Assembly (NCBI GenBank): GCA_964463965.1
Contig: CAYXED010000002.1
Location: forward strand, 1-64,000
Length of the DNA: 64,000 bases
From: UBA2166 sp964463965
Lineage (GTDB): Bacteria; Nitrospirota; Nitrospiria; Nitrospirales; UBA2166
Reading direction: 5' to 3'
Shown here: positions 1-8,004 of the stretch, one piece after another
Layout of the letters: each line of letters begins with the position of its first letter
Numbering within the stretch: position 1 is the stretch's first letter
Position numbers and translations under genes: made by a program
Notes under the pieces: model-generated
Told to the model about the DNA's origin: nothing
The model's database searches: none
What the model saw: the letters and a program-made list of their open reading frames with translations, nothing else

Positions 1-285
1 AAACATTTTGATATTAAATCAGTTCAAAGGGAGGGTCGTAGTGGTGATGGATTGGTGCAGTTGAGCTTACGCCCAAAAGGTCAGGGTGAGGATACATTGG
101 GACGACGGATTGTCGTTGATGTTGATCCTCGCAGCTACTATATTCTAGGGTTGGTAATCAATGAAGAAAATGGCAACATAACGACTGTCCAATTCTCAAA
201 TATTAGTATAAATTCAGGTATTAATGATTCTGTGTTTGAATGTGATATGCCCGAGGATGTTGAAATCATCCAAGGTTTGCCTTGA
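1..285 (+). CDS. lolA: Outer-membrane lipoprotein carrier LolA, C-terminal part (cut by window edge)
   Basis: The reading frame is open from base 1 to the TGA at 283-285, so only about the last 94 residues are present. They match the C-terminal half of the LolA family: a run of beta strands (VQLSLRPKG, RIVVDVDP, ILGLVINEENGN, TTVQFSNI) and the closing pattern of an F followed by a short strand with a proline (FECDMPEDVEII). LolA is the periplasmic chaperone that carries lipoproteins from LolCDE to LolB, so its presence indicates an outer membrane. A TTG at 52 could be mistaken for a start, but the frame continues upstream of it with sensible protein sequence, so this is a truncated gene rather than a small one. 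Identification rests on the C-terminal fold pattern only. Confidence 0.7.
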   Translation, partial: KHFDIKSVQREGRSGDGLVQLSLRPKGQGEDTLGRRIVVDVDPRSYYILGLVINEENGNITTVQFSNISINSGINDSVFECDMPEDVEIIQGLP

Positions 286-305
286 TATGACCTTTATCTT
301 TTGGT

Positions 306-1106
306 TTACCAGGACGAGGAAAGGATTTCTTGGTAATCTTTAGGCCTACGGTCTCCGAATAGATGGTTCCGAGTTGTAACTGATTTATCTCTTGCTTGCT
401 CAATGTTTATGTCTACTATGTCTACGTAAGTTTGTGTAGGAGATGCCTTGGAAAGTACGTTACCTCTAGGATCGACGATAAGTGAGTTTCCTGTGAAGGT
501 TAAAGTGTTTTCAGTTCCAATGCGGTTTGCTGTTACGATGAATATGCGATTGCTAATTGCGTGGAATGGAATGCCCTGTTGGGCGAGTTTTGGAAGAATC
601 AAGTTTGACGGATGGCAGATGATATCAGCGCCTTTCAATGCAAGTATTTTCCACACCTCTGCGAAAAACCAGTCATAACAAACGAGGAGGCCGAGCGTAG
701 CTTCTTTTCTTTTGAAGATGGGGAGTCCCTCATCTCCAGGATAAAAATAATCCTTTTCATTCATGAAAAGGTGTAGTTTTCTATAGCGACCTATGTATCC
801 TTCCTTCCCTATCAGCACTGCGGAGTTGTAGGTCTTACCTTTACAACGCTCGTTAAATCCTGTCACAACGTCAAAATCATATTTTTGACACTGTGATTGG
901 AGAAAGGAAAGGAATATACTGTTTTCAACAGTTTCTGAGTTATCAAAGGCTGCTTCTTTTGACGGGAAATTGTATCCGGAGTTGCACAGCTCAGGGAGCA
1001 CTACAAGGTCGGATTTGTCGCATGAAGGAAGCAATGTTTCCAGACGAGACATTGTTTCCTTCAAGTTACAAAGTGCAGGAGAAAACTGAAGATATGCTAC
1101 TCTCAT
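306..1106 (-). CDS. Carbon-nitrogen hydrolase (nitrilase superfamily)
   Basis: A 266-residue protein covering a whole nitrilase-fold domain. The catalytic triad is visible: Glu39 in VVLPEL, Lys110 in YRKLHL and Cys143 in LVCYDW. Such enzymes hydrolyse C-N bonds of amides or carbamoyl groups (omega-amidase, N-carbamoylputrescine amidase and similar). The length fits a single-domain amidase without a fused synthetase. There is no signal peptide, so it should act in the cytoplasm. It lies convergent to lolA with about 20 bp between the stops, and its upstream neighbour runs the other way, so it is probably a single transcription unit. The substrate cannot be told from the sequence; a repair or salvage amidase is a reasonable guess. 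Confidence 0.85.
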   Translation of the reverse strand: MRVAYLQFSPALCNLKETMSRLETLLPSCDKSDLVVLPELCNSGYNFPSKEAAFDNSETVENSIFLSFLQSQCQKYDFDVVTGFNERCKGKTYNSAVLIGKEGYIGRYRKLHLFMNEKDYFYPGDEGLPIFKRKEATLGLLVCYDWFFAEVWKILALKGADIICHPSNLILPKLAQQGIPFHAISNRIFIVTANRIGTENTLTFTGNSLIVDPRGNVLSKASPTQTYVDIVDINIEQARDKSVTTRNHLFGDRRPKDYQEILSSSW

Positions 1107-1271
1107 ATGTGTCTAATACTCACTTTATAAAAGCACGTACCCATGTTTATAATCACCCTTAAATCCTTACGGGACAAAAAGACGTAATTGTGACCGAATG
1201 CATTCCCCTCAATACTCAGTTCATATCGCAATAGTAGTCCATGATTAGTACTCCAGACAAGTGTACGGCTT

Positions 1272-1973
1272 ATGCCTAGGCCAAAACCAATTCGTGTGTA
1301 TTTGAGGACGAATCGCACTGAATATCGTCGCTTAGCTTGGTTTCAAAATAATCGAACAAATGAAATATTGTTTGGTCTCCATGGATTCACTGGAGAGTCA
1401 CCCATCTTACGATATACTTGGCCGGAGCGAAAACTCTTGCCTGGAGAAATTTTCTCTGCAGTGGGTAAGTTTTGTGAGCCTACGAAAGCCGATCTCATGG
1501 TTGATCATATTATGTGTCGTGCAGATGGAACCTTGCAAATTCTTACTAAGGACCATAACCATGCAATATTACATGAAAACAAACGTACTGAGGCACATGG
1601 TGAAAAAACGAGTGTTTTTCTTGAGTTTGTTCTCAAAACAGATTTTGTGGAGAAATATGCCATAATCGACGATCGGCCTAAGCATCCCTCTGTAAAGGTA
1701 GATGTTGTCTCAGGAAAACGTGTTGAGTTTTGTGGGATATTTTCCGGAGTTGATTGTGTTGTAGATTCTATGCTGGAGGCTATGATACCTAACGCCACAA
1801 GGCATGGGGAACGTCTAGAGTTAAATTCTAAAACCTTAAAAGGTACGTTAATCGGGAGGATGTCATTGGATTCACATGATACACAGAATGAGGAACGATC
1901 TGGAACGATGCTCAGTGTGAAGTTTCCATCCCAAGAAAAAGGGTGGTGTGTAAAGTCTTTTCTTTTTGAATAA
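1272..1973 (+). CDS. Hypothetical protein, 233 residues
   Basis: I do not recognise this protein. It starts with a basic segment (MPRPKPIRVYLRTNR), has no signal peptide or membrane segment, and is rich in predicted beta strands. Histidines and cysteines are scattered (for example HIMC near residue 80 and KDHNH near 94), but no known zinc or nuclease motif is evident. The ATG at 1272 has no good ribosome binding site, so the exact start is uncertain. It is isolated: the amidase upstream is divergent, and a clear promoter for the sdh operon lies between its stop and sdhA. It overlaps a 177-codon frame on the other strand, which I take as a shadow because this frame has more protein-like composition. 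Confidence 0.55.
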   Translation: MPRPKPIRVYLRTNRTEYRRLAWFQNNRTNEILFGLHGFTGESPILRYTWPERKLLPGEIFSAVGKFCEPTKADLMVDHIMCRADGTLQILTKDHNHAILHENKRTEAHGEKTSVFLEFVLKTDFVEKYAIIDDRPKHPSVKVDVVSGKRVEFCGIFSGVDCVVDSMLEAMIPNATRHGERLELNSKTLKGTLIGRMSLDSHDTQNEERSGTMLSVKFPSQEKGWCVKSFLFE

Positions 1974-2031
1974 TTGGGGGAACTCTGACCCTGTGATATG
2001 GCTGAAAAACGCGCGTGGGGAAGATCATTCG

Positions 2032-2061
2032 TTGACATTTTCTCGTTTCGTTTTATATAGT
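2032..2061 (+). promoter_or_regulatory. Sigma70-type promoter of the sdhABE operon
   Basis: A perfect -35 TTGACA (2032-2037) is followed after 18 bases by TATAGT (2056-2061), five of six matches to the -10 consensus. Transcription would start near 2068, about 65 bases upstream of sdhA. This is one of the best promoter matches in the window. Confidence 0.55.
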
Positions 2062-2132
2062 GCCCGGGTTGCCAAGAGCCTCTTTTAGATTCACTTTTAC
2101 TTCGAACTCATAAAAGGAGAGTGGGGAAAGTT

Positions 2133-3833
2133 ATGCAGCATGACGTTCTAATTGTTGGAGCCGGTTTAGCAGGTATGCGTGCTGCGTATGAGGCACATTC
2201 TCAAGGGGCTGATGTTGCCCTGATTACCAAGGTCTACCCAGTCAGGAGTCATTCGAATGCTGCGCAGGGAGGAATTAATGCTGCCCTCACTGATAGGGGA
2301 GATGCGTGGGAAGAACATGCTTTTGAAACTGTCAAAGGTAGTGATTACCTTGGGGACCAAGATTCCATTAGTATCCTCTCACAAGATGCCGGACCGGAAA
2401 TTATCGCTCTTGAAAACATGGGGGTAATTTTTAGTCGTAATGACGATGGGCGTCTTGGAACGCGACGTTTTGGTGGCCAGAAGAAGGCGAGAACGTTTTT
2501 TGTATCTGACTTTACTGGACAGGCAATTCTTCATGTATTATTTGAGCAAATTCTTAAGGCAAATGTTCCCACGTATAACGAGTGGTTTGTGACCTCCCTT
2601 GTGGTTGAAGATGGCCAATGTTATGGGGTAGTGGCTATGGAAATGGAAACTGGGAATGTACAGTTTATTCAGGCAAAATCTGTAATTATTGCCGCTGGTG
2701 GTCTTGGACGTGTATACGAACCATCAACCAATGCACTTATCTGTACTGGGGATGGGATGGGAATTGCATATCAAGCTGGTGCACCGCTGATGGATATGGA
2801 AATGGTTCAGTACCATCCTACTACTCTCAAACCGAATGGATTATTGATTAGCGAAGCTGTTCGTGGTGAAGGAGGGCACCTGTATAATTCAAAGGGCGAG
2901 CGGTTCATGGAAAAATATGCTCCCAATATGCTTGAGTTAGCGTCTCGGGACGTGGTGTCTAGGTCGGAGCAGACAGAGATTAATGAGGGGCGGGGTATTA
3001 ACGGGTGTGTCCATCTTGATTGTAGGCATCTTGGAGAAAAATTTATCAAAGAGAGTCTCAGCCAAGTATGGGAAGAGGCTCTTACATTTAATAATATTGA
3101 TATGACCAAGGAACCGTTGCCAATTAGGCCGGGAATGCATTACCAAATGGGCGGCATCAAGACAGATAATGATGGGCGTTGTTGGGATGTGAGTGGTGGC
3201 TGGGGCGGTATTAGAGGACTGTTTGCTGCGGGTGAAGCCGCCTGTGTGAGTGTGCATGGAGGGAATCGTTTGGGCGCAAATTCTCTACTGGATACAGTGG
3301 TTTACGGAAAGCGGTCAGGTCAGGCCGCGTCAGCTTTTGCGAAGGAAACGCCATCAAAAGATTTTTCTTCCTCGGTAGCGGCAAGAGATGAAGATATGAT
3401 CAAGTCTCTGTTAAATCGACAAGATAATAAAGACTCTGTTGCGGCGATTCGTCTTGAAATGGGAACTACTATGAACGAGCATCTTGCCGTGTTTCGTGAT
3501 CAAAATGGAATGGAGACTGCATTGGCCAAGATTCGTTCTCTGCGCGATAGGTTTAAGGAGGTTCCAATTCGCAGCAAAGGGCGTATTTTTAATACAACTT
3601 TGATTAATGCCATGGAGCTTGGGTTTATGCTTGATTGCGCTGAAGCAATTGTTGTGAGTGCGCTTTATAGGAAAGAGAGTCGTGGCGCACACGTACGGTT
3701 GGATTTTCGTGATCGTGATGATGAGAATTGGCTAAAACATACGTTGATTTACCGGCAGTTGAGTGGTGATCCTAAAATGGATACTCTCGCGGTCCGGATG
3801 ACCCAATGGGAACCAAAACCGCGGGTGTATTGA
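2133..3833 (+). CDS. sdhA: Succinate dehydrogenase/fumarate reductase flavoprotein subunit
   Basis: A 566-residue flavoprotein that oxidises succinate to fumarate (or the reverse) with covalently bound FAD. The N-terminal dinucleotide-binding motif is VGAGLAG. His40 in RSHSNAAQGG is the residue that carries FAD in this family. Substrate and catalytic motifs follow: QYHPTTL, a SRDVVSR arginine segment, HYQMGG and HGGNRLGANS. The length is normal. A GTG at 2121 would add four residues, but the purine-rich stretch AAAAGGAGA abuts it; the ATG at 2133 matches family N-termini better. The stop overlaps the sdhB start by one base. The neighbouring sdhB and sdhE make this the type E complex with no haem-bearing membrane anchor genes beside it. 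Confidence 0.93.
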   Translation: MQHDVLIVGAGLAGMRAAYEAHSQGADVALITKVYPVRSHSNAAQGGINAALTDRGDAWEEHAFETVKGSDYLGDQDSISILSQDAGPEIIALENMGVIFSRNDDGRLGTRRFGGQKKARTFFVSDFTGQAILHVLFEQILKANVPTYNEWFVTSLVVEDGQCYGVVAMEMETGNVQFIQAKSVIIAAGGLGRVYEPSTNALICTGDGMGIAYQAGAPLMDMEMVQYHPTTLKPNGLLISEAVRGEGGHLYNSKGERFMEKYAPNMLELASRDVVSRSEQTEINEGRGINGCVHLDCRHLGEKFIKESLSQVWEEALTFNNIDMTKEPLPIRPGMHYQMGGIKTDNDGRCWDVSGGWGGIRGLFAAGEAACVSVHGGNRLGANSLLDTVVYGKRSGQAASAFAKETPSKDFSSSVAARDEDMIKSLLNRQDNKDSVAAIRLEMGTTMNEHLAVFRDQNGMETALAKIRSLRDRFKEVPIRSKGRIFNTTLINAMELGFMLDCAEAIVVSALYRKESRGAHVRLDFRDRDDENWLKHTLIYRQLSGDPKMDTLAVRMTQWEPKPRVY

Positions 3834-4792
3834 TGGAAAAAACAATTAGAGTAAAACGGTTTGACCCGGAGACTGAAAACCCTACGGCTTACCACCAAGA
3901 CTTCAAGGTTGAAGTTGAGGAGACGAGTAGTGTTCTTGACGCTCTGATTACTATCCGTGAGTCTATTGACGAGTCCCTCGCAGTTCGATGTTCCTGTCGG
4001 GGTGCTATTTGCGGCTCATGTGGTCTTAGGGTAAATGGACAAGCAACGCTTGCGTGCAAGACAAAAATTAACGATCTGCGTGGAGTTGATGGAACGATTA
4101 CCGTTGAACCCATGGGGAACATGACGGTTGTAAAGGATCTCGTAACCGTCATGAGGCCTTTCTGGGAGAAGATTAGGCAGGTGACTCCATGGCTCCAGAC
4201 CACGGGGGACGCTCCCACAGCAGAGTATCTTGCCCCTCCAGAAACGATGACACATCTCAATGGTGTGATGGGCTGTATTATGTGTGGGGTTTGTGTTTCA
4301 GATTGTACTGCTCTTGAGGTTGATCCTACATTTGTGGGGCCTGCAGCTTTGGCCAAGGCATATCGTTTTGTTGCTGACCCTCGTGATGCGGGGTATAACC
4401 AGCGACTTGAGGCTTTAAACGAACCCACAGGGATGTGGGAGTGTACGAGATGCATGGCTTGTGTAGAAGTTTGTCCAAAAGGGGTTGCTCCGATGGATCG
4501 TATTATGGCACTGCGTTCCAAAGGGATGAATGCTGGGTTGACTGATACATATGGTGCTCGGCACTCAATGGGCTTCATTGATGTTGTTAGAGATAAGGGT
4601 ATGTTGGATGAGTTTATGTTGACAGTGAAAACTATGGGAATCTTCAATATCAGAAAATTTATAGGCCTACTTCCTGTTGCCATACGGTCATTGTTTCACG
4701 GAAAGCTTCCAAAGCCTGGGCCACTCCACAAGCCGATTCCTGGGATACACAACATACGACGAATTGTTGAGACTACGGAGAAGATGAAATGA
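3833..4792 (+). CDS. sdhB: Succinate dehydrogenase iron-sulfur subunit, type with two predicted 4Fe-4S clusters
   Basis: A 319-residue subunit that passes electrons from SdhA FAD to the quinone-side subunit. The N-terminal ferredoxin-like domain has Cys55, Cys60, Cys63 and Cys75 for a 2Fe-2S cluster. The C-terminal domain has CIMCGVC followed by Cys158, then CTRCMACVEVCP (Cys204, 207, 210, 214). Classical SdhB has a non-cysteine where Cys207 stands and therefore holds a 3Fe-4S cluster there. The extra cysteine predicts a second 4Fe-4S cluster, as known for SdhABE-type enzymes such as that of Sulfolobus. The C-terminus runs about 80 residues past the usual end of the E. coli protein. The ATG at 3833 overlaps the sdhA stop, and the stop overlaps the sdhE start. 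Confidence 0.92.
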   Translation: MEKTIRVKRFDPETENPTAYHQDFKVEVEETSSVLDALITIRESIDESLAVRCSCRGAICGSCGLRVNGQATLACKTKINDLRGVDGTITVEPMGNMTVVKDLVTVMRPFWEKIRQVTPWLQTTGDAPTAEYLAPPETMTHLNGVMGCIMCGVCVSDCTALEVDPTFVGPAALAKAYRFVADPRDAGYNQRLEALNEPTGMWECTRCMACVEVCPKGVAPMDRIMALRSKGMNAGLTDTYGARHSMGFIDVVRDKGMLDEFMLTVKTMGIFNIRKFIGLLPVAIRSLFHGKLPKPGPLHKPIPGIHNIRRIVETTEKMK

Positions 4793-5673
4793 AATATGCC
4801 TTTTATCCAGGTTGTGTATCGAAAGGAGCATGCCCAGAGCTTTATCAGTCTGTCATGGCAGTCTATCCTAAATTGGGAATAACTCTTGAAGAAATGACAG
4901 AAGCGGCTTGTACTGGAGCTGGTTGCTTGCAGGAGAAGGATCAACGTCTTGGCGATACTTTGAATGCAAGAACTTTAGCAATGGCTGAACACAAAGGTCT
5001 TCCCATCATGACTATTTGTAGTACTTGTCAGGGCGTATTTGCTCAGGCTAACAAGCGTCTGAAGGATGATCCAGAGTACTTGGAAGAAATTAACAAAACT
5101 CTAGCGCCTGAAGGCCTCAATTATAAGGGGACCACTGTCGTAAAGCATTTTCTTTGGGTTCTTCTTGAGGACTTGGGGGAGCAGGCGTGGAAAGATAAGG
5201 TTGTTCGACCATTAAAAACTCTTCGTGCGGCTCCATTTTATGGATGTTATATGCAACGGCCTTCTGAGGCATTAGGGTTTTCAGAACACCCTGATCGCCA
5301 AACATCGCTTGAGCGAGTTATAGAAGCTACTGGCGCTGAGGTAGTTGATTTTTCTGGGAAGGATCGTTGTTGTGGACTTCCTATTCTTACTATTAACGAG
5401 CCAAACTCTATGGCTATGGTACATAAACACACCACTGATGCTAAAACTATTGGTGCAGATGTTATGGTGACTCCCTGCCCTCTATGCCACTTAAATCTTG
5501 ATGGTTTGCAACCTACTGCAGCCAGTCGACATGATGCGGAAATTGATCTTCCTATCCTCCATTTTCCACAACTACTTGGTTTGGCAATGGGACTTGACTC
5601 AAAAGCGTTGGGGCTCAAGAGAAATATTATTTCTCCCAAGGCAGCATTACATAAAGTAGGCGTTCCGCTGTAG
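4789..5673 (+). CDS. sdhE: SdhE-type subunit, CCG domain protein (HdrB-like)
   Basis: A 294-residue protein with two cysteine-rich CCG domains, the family of heterodisulfide reductase subunit B and of the SdhE/MfrE subunit of non-classical succinate or fumarate oxidoreductases. Domain 1 has Cys9, Cys41 and the CSTC pair (73, 76). Domain 2 has Cys149, the pair Cys190-191 in DRCCGLP, and CPLC (226, 229). In domain 1 the usual double cysteine reads CTG, with a further Cys46 five residues on, so only domain 2 has the full ligand set. No transmembrane helix is present; the family attaches to the membrane through amphipathic helices and reduces quinone. It overlaps sdhB by four bases (ATGA), so translation is coupled. 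The name sdhE here is the type E subunit, not the flavinylation factor. Confidence 0.85.
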   Translation: MKYAFYPGCVSKGACPELYQSVMAVYPKLGITLEEMTEAACTGAGCLQEKDQRLGDTLNARTLAMAEHKGLPIMTICSTCQGVFAQANKRLKDDPEYLEEINKTLAPEGLNYKGTTVVKHFLWVLLEDLGEQAWKDKVVRPLKTLRAAPFYGCYMQRPSEALGFSEHPDRQTSLERVIEATGAEVVDFSGKDRCCGLPILTINEPNSMAMVHKHTTDAKTIGADVMVTPCPLCHLNLDGLQPTAASRHDAEIDLPILHFPQLLGLAMGLDSKALGLKRNIISPKAALHKVGVPL

Positions 5674-5719
5674 AGAGTGTTTTGACCCTAACAAGGGTGA
5701 CTGTAGCAGGTGAGGTTTC

Positions 5720-7732
5720 CTAACTGAGTGATTTTTTAGCAGCTTGGACTACCTTCTCAGTAGTGAGACCGAAATTTTCCATATTGGTTTGACCAGGAGC
5801 TGAAGCACCAAAAGTATCAATCCCGATAGCAACTCCATTATCCCCAATCCAGCGGCTCCATCCAAATGTAATTCCCGCCTCGATGGATATCCTCGCTTTT
5901 ATGGATTTTGGGAGAATCAACTCTTTATATTCGTCACTTTGTTCCTGGAATGCTTCCCAGCAGGGCATAGATACTACGCGTATATTAATTCCTTCCTTTA
6001 GTAAGGCTTGCTGCGCTTCTATGGCAATGTGAACTTCAGAGCCAGTGCCAATAATGATAGCCTCGGGAGCATTATCTTTAGCTTCTGAGATAATGTAAGC
6101 TCCCAAGGCAACACGGTTTTCTTTATCATTGGGCCGATCGAGTACTGGAAGACCTTGGCGACTTAAGACTAATCCTACTGGCCCTTTTTTTCTGCTTATT
6201 GCAAGTTGCCATGCTTCTGCTGTTTCATTTCCATCACATGGGCGAACGATCATAAGGCCTGGAATTGCACGAAGGGACATTAAATGTTCAACTGGCTGGT
6301 GTGTTGGGCCATCCTCCCCTAAACCAATGGAATCGTGGGTCCATACCATGATTACTGATAATTGGTCCAGCGCGGCAATTCTAATCGATGGCCTCATATA
6401 ATCAGAAAAACAAAAGAATGTTGAAACAAAAGATCGTATGCCTTCGTGGTATGCCATACCATTTGCAATTGCACCCATAGCGTGTTCTCGCACGCCATAG
6501 TGAATATTCCTTCCCTCTCCAGTTTGCCCGTTAAAATTACCTTCTTCCTTTAGTGTAGTATTTGTTGAGGTTGAGAGGTCTGCGTCGCCACCAAGCATCC
6601 AAGGTATTTTCCCCGCTATTGCATTAAGGGCTTTTCCAGACGCTTTTCGTGTTGCTAGTTTTTCACCTACATTCCAAGATGGAAGATCATTGTCCCATCC
6701 CGAAGGGAGTGTTCCCGCCATAGCCATTGCCCAATCTTCTGAAAGTTTAGGGTGTTTAGTTGTGAAGTGGTGGAATTTTTTTTCCCATTCTTCTTGCAAG
6801 ACTTTGCCTTTTTTGAGCACAGTTTGAAAATTCAACTTCGCTTCTTCTGGAACAAAAAATGATTTTTCGTGATCCCATCCAAGCGCTTTCTTTGCAAGAG
6901 CAATTTCATCTTCTCCCAATGGACTTCCATGGGCACTGGATGTGCCTTGTTTGTTAGGGGCACCATAGCCAATTGTGGTTTTAATGATTATTAGAGAAGG
7001 AAACTCTGTATCTAATTTTGCGTTTGTAATTGCGACATCAATTTCTTCGAGATTGGTATCCCCGTTATCAACATGAAAAACTTTCCATCCGTAAGCCTCA
7101 TAGCGTTTTGAGACGTCTTCTGTTGAGAAGGCTAAAGATGTTGGCCCGTCTAGGGAAATATCATTTGAATCGTATAGATAAATCAGTTTTCCTAGTTTCA
7201 GATGCCCGGCTAGAGAACAGGCTTCTGCTGAGATGCCCTCCATAAGGTCGCCATCGGAAACTAATGCGTAGGTATGGTGGTCAACAATGGTGTGCCCAGG
7301 TTTGTTAAATTTATGGGCAAGATAACGTTCTGCGATTGCCATACCAACTGCATTTGCCGTTCCTTGTCCTAAAGGGCCGGTCGTTGCCTCAATTCCTGGC
7401 GTAAGTGATTTTTCAGGGTGACCCGGTGTCTGGCTTTGCCATTGCCTAAAATGAAGTAAATCATTCATTGTCATTTCATACCCATAGAGATGAAGCAAGC
7501 AGTAGAGGAGCATGCTCCCGTGTCCTGCGGACAATACAAATCGATCACGGTCTGGCCAAGTAGGATCTTTCGGGTTGTGACGGAGATGCTTTTGCCACAG
7601 TATATATGCCATGGGGGCTGCGCCCATTGGTAGTCCTGGGTGCCCGGAATTGGCTTTCTGGATTGCATCTATTGCCAGCGTTCGAATGGTATTGATGCTT
7701 AATTGATCCACTGTGATGTTCATGTTGGTCAC
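5720..7732 (-). CDS. tkt: Transketolase
   Basis: A 670-residue thiamine diphosphate enzyme of the non-oxidative pentose phosphate and Calvin-type pathways, moving two-carbon ketol units between sugar phosphates. Motifs visible (numbered from the ATG at 7723): SGHPG near residue 26, AGHGSMLLY near 66, GPLGQG near 116, the diphosphate-binding SDGDLMEG at 157 and the catalytic glutamate at 413 in VREHAMGA. I chose the GTG at 7732 because AGGAGG stands five bases before it; the ATG nine bases downstream is nearly as good. The frame stays open upstream to 7837, but that part lacks family similarity. It stands alone between convergent sdhE and divergent dctP. Confidence 0.92.
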   Translation of the reverse strand: MTNMNITVDQLSINTIRTLAIDAIQKANSGHPGLPMGAAPMAYILWQKHLRHNPKDPTWPDRDRFVLSAGHGSMLLYCLLHLYGYEMTMNDLLHFRQWQSQTPGHPEKSLTPGIEATTGPLGQGTANAVGMAIAERYLAHKFNKPGHTIVDHHTYALVSDGDLMEGISAEACSLAGHLKLGKLIYLYDSNDISLDGPTSLAFSTEDVSKRYEAYGWKVFHVDNGDTNLEEIDVAITNAKLDTEFPSLIIIKTTIGYGAPNKQGTSSAHGSPLGEDEIALAKKALGWDHEKSFFVPEEAKLNFQTVLKKGKVLQEEWEKKFHHFTTKHPKLSEDWAMAMAGTLPSGWDNDLPSWNVGEKLATRKASGKALNAIAGKIPWMLGGDADLSTSTNTTLKEEGNFNGQTGEGRNIHYGVREHAMGAIANGMAYHEGIRSFVSTFFCFSDYMRPSIRIAALDQLSVIMVWTHDSIGLGEDGPTHQPVEHLMSLRAIPGLMIVRPCDGNETAEAWQLAISRKKGPVGLVLSRQGLPVLDRPNDKENRVALGAYIISEAKDNAPEAIIIGTGSEVHIAIEAQQALLKEGINIRVVSMPCWEAFQEQSDEYKELILPKSIKARISIEAGITFGWSRWIGDNGVAIGIDTFGASAPGQTNMENFGLTTEKVVQAAKKSLS

Positions 7733-7819
7733 AACATCCTCCTTAGATTGTTTCAGAATCACCGACATAGTAGCATCGGCAGATATTCCAGCATAGTAAC
7801 ATTTTCTTTCTCTGTCCTC

Positions 7820-7834
7820 TGGCAAGCCTTGCCA
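7820..7834. promoter_or_regulatory. 15-bp perfect palindrome, possible operator upstream of tkt
   Basis: TGGCAAG, one central base, then CTTGCCA. The arms pair perfectly with no room for a loop, which suits a dimeric DNA-binding protein more than an RNA hairpin. It lies about 90 bases upstream of the tkt start and just downstream of a candidate promoter on the same strand. Confidence 0.35.
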
Positions 7835-7857
7835 CATTTCTTTCGTTGACTTTAGGG

Positions 7858-7886
7858 ATTAGCCCATCCTATCATCGCGCAGACAA
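7858..7886 (-). promoter_or_regulatory. Candidate promoter of tkt
   Basis: On the minus strand TTGTCT (7886-7881), 17 bases, then GCTAAT (7863-7858). Each box matches four of six consensus positions. Transcription would start near 7851, placing the palindrome at 7820-7834 at about +17 to +31. Confidence 0.28.
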
Positions 7887-8004
7887 GCAGTATTGCCTAC
7901 TAGCAGTTGTTAGGTTTTTCCAAAAATATATGGAAGTTTGAGCTGTTGATGCTGTGTCAAGTGAAACTAGATATTCTAGCGGTACTACATTTAGGAGGAA
8001 CAGA

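Noticed and set aside
1505..2038. 177-codon frame on the minus strand over the hypothetical gene
   Set aside because: Serine and proline-rich, shadow-like sequence, and it would run through the sdh promoter. The plus-strand frame is more protein-like, though neither is recognised.
3889..4683. 264-codon open frame antisense to sdhB
   Set aside because: Composition is that of a mirrored frame, it lacks a ribosome binding site, and the sense strand encodes a clear SdhB.
7733..7837. N-terminal extension of transketolase to 7837
   Set aside because: The extra residues have no family similarity and would pass through the AGGAGG ribosome binding site that fits the GTG at 7732.
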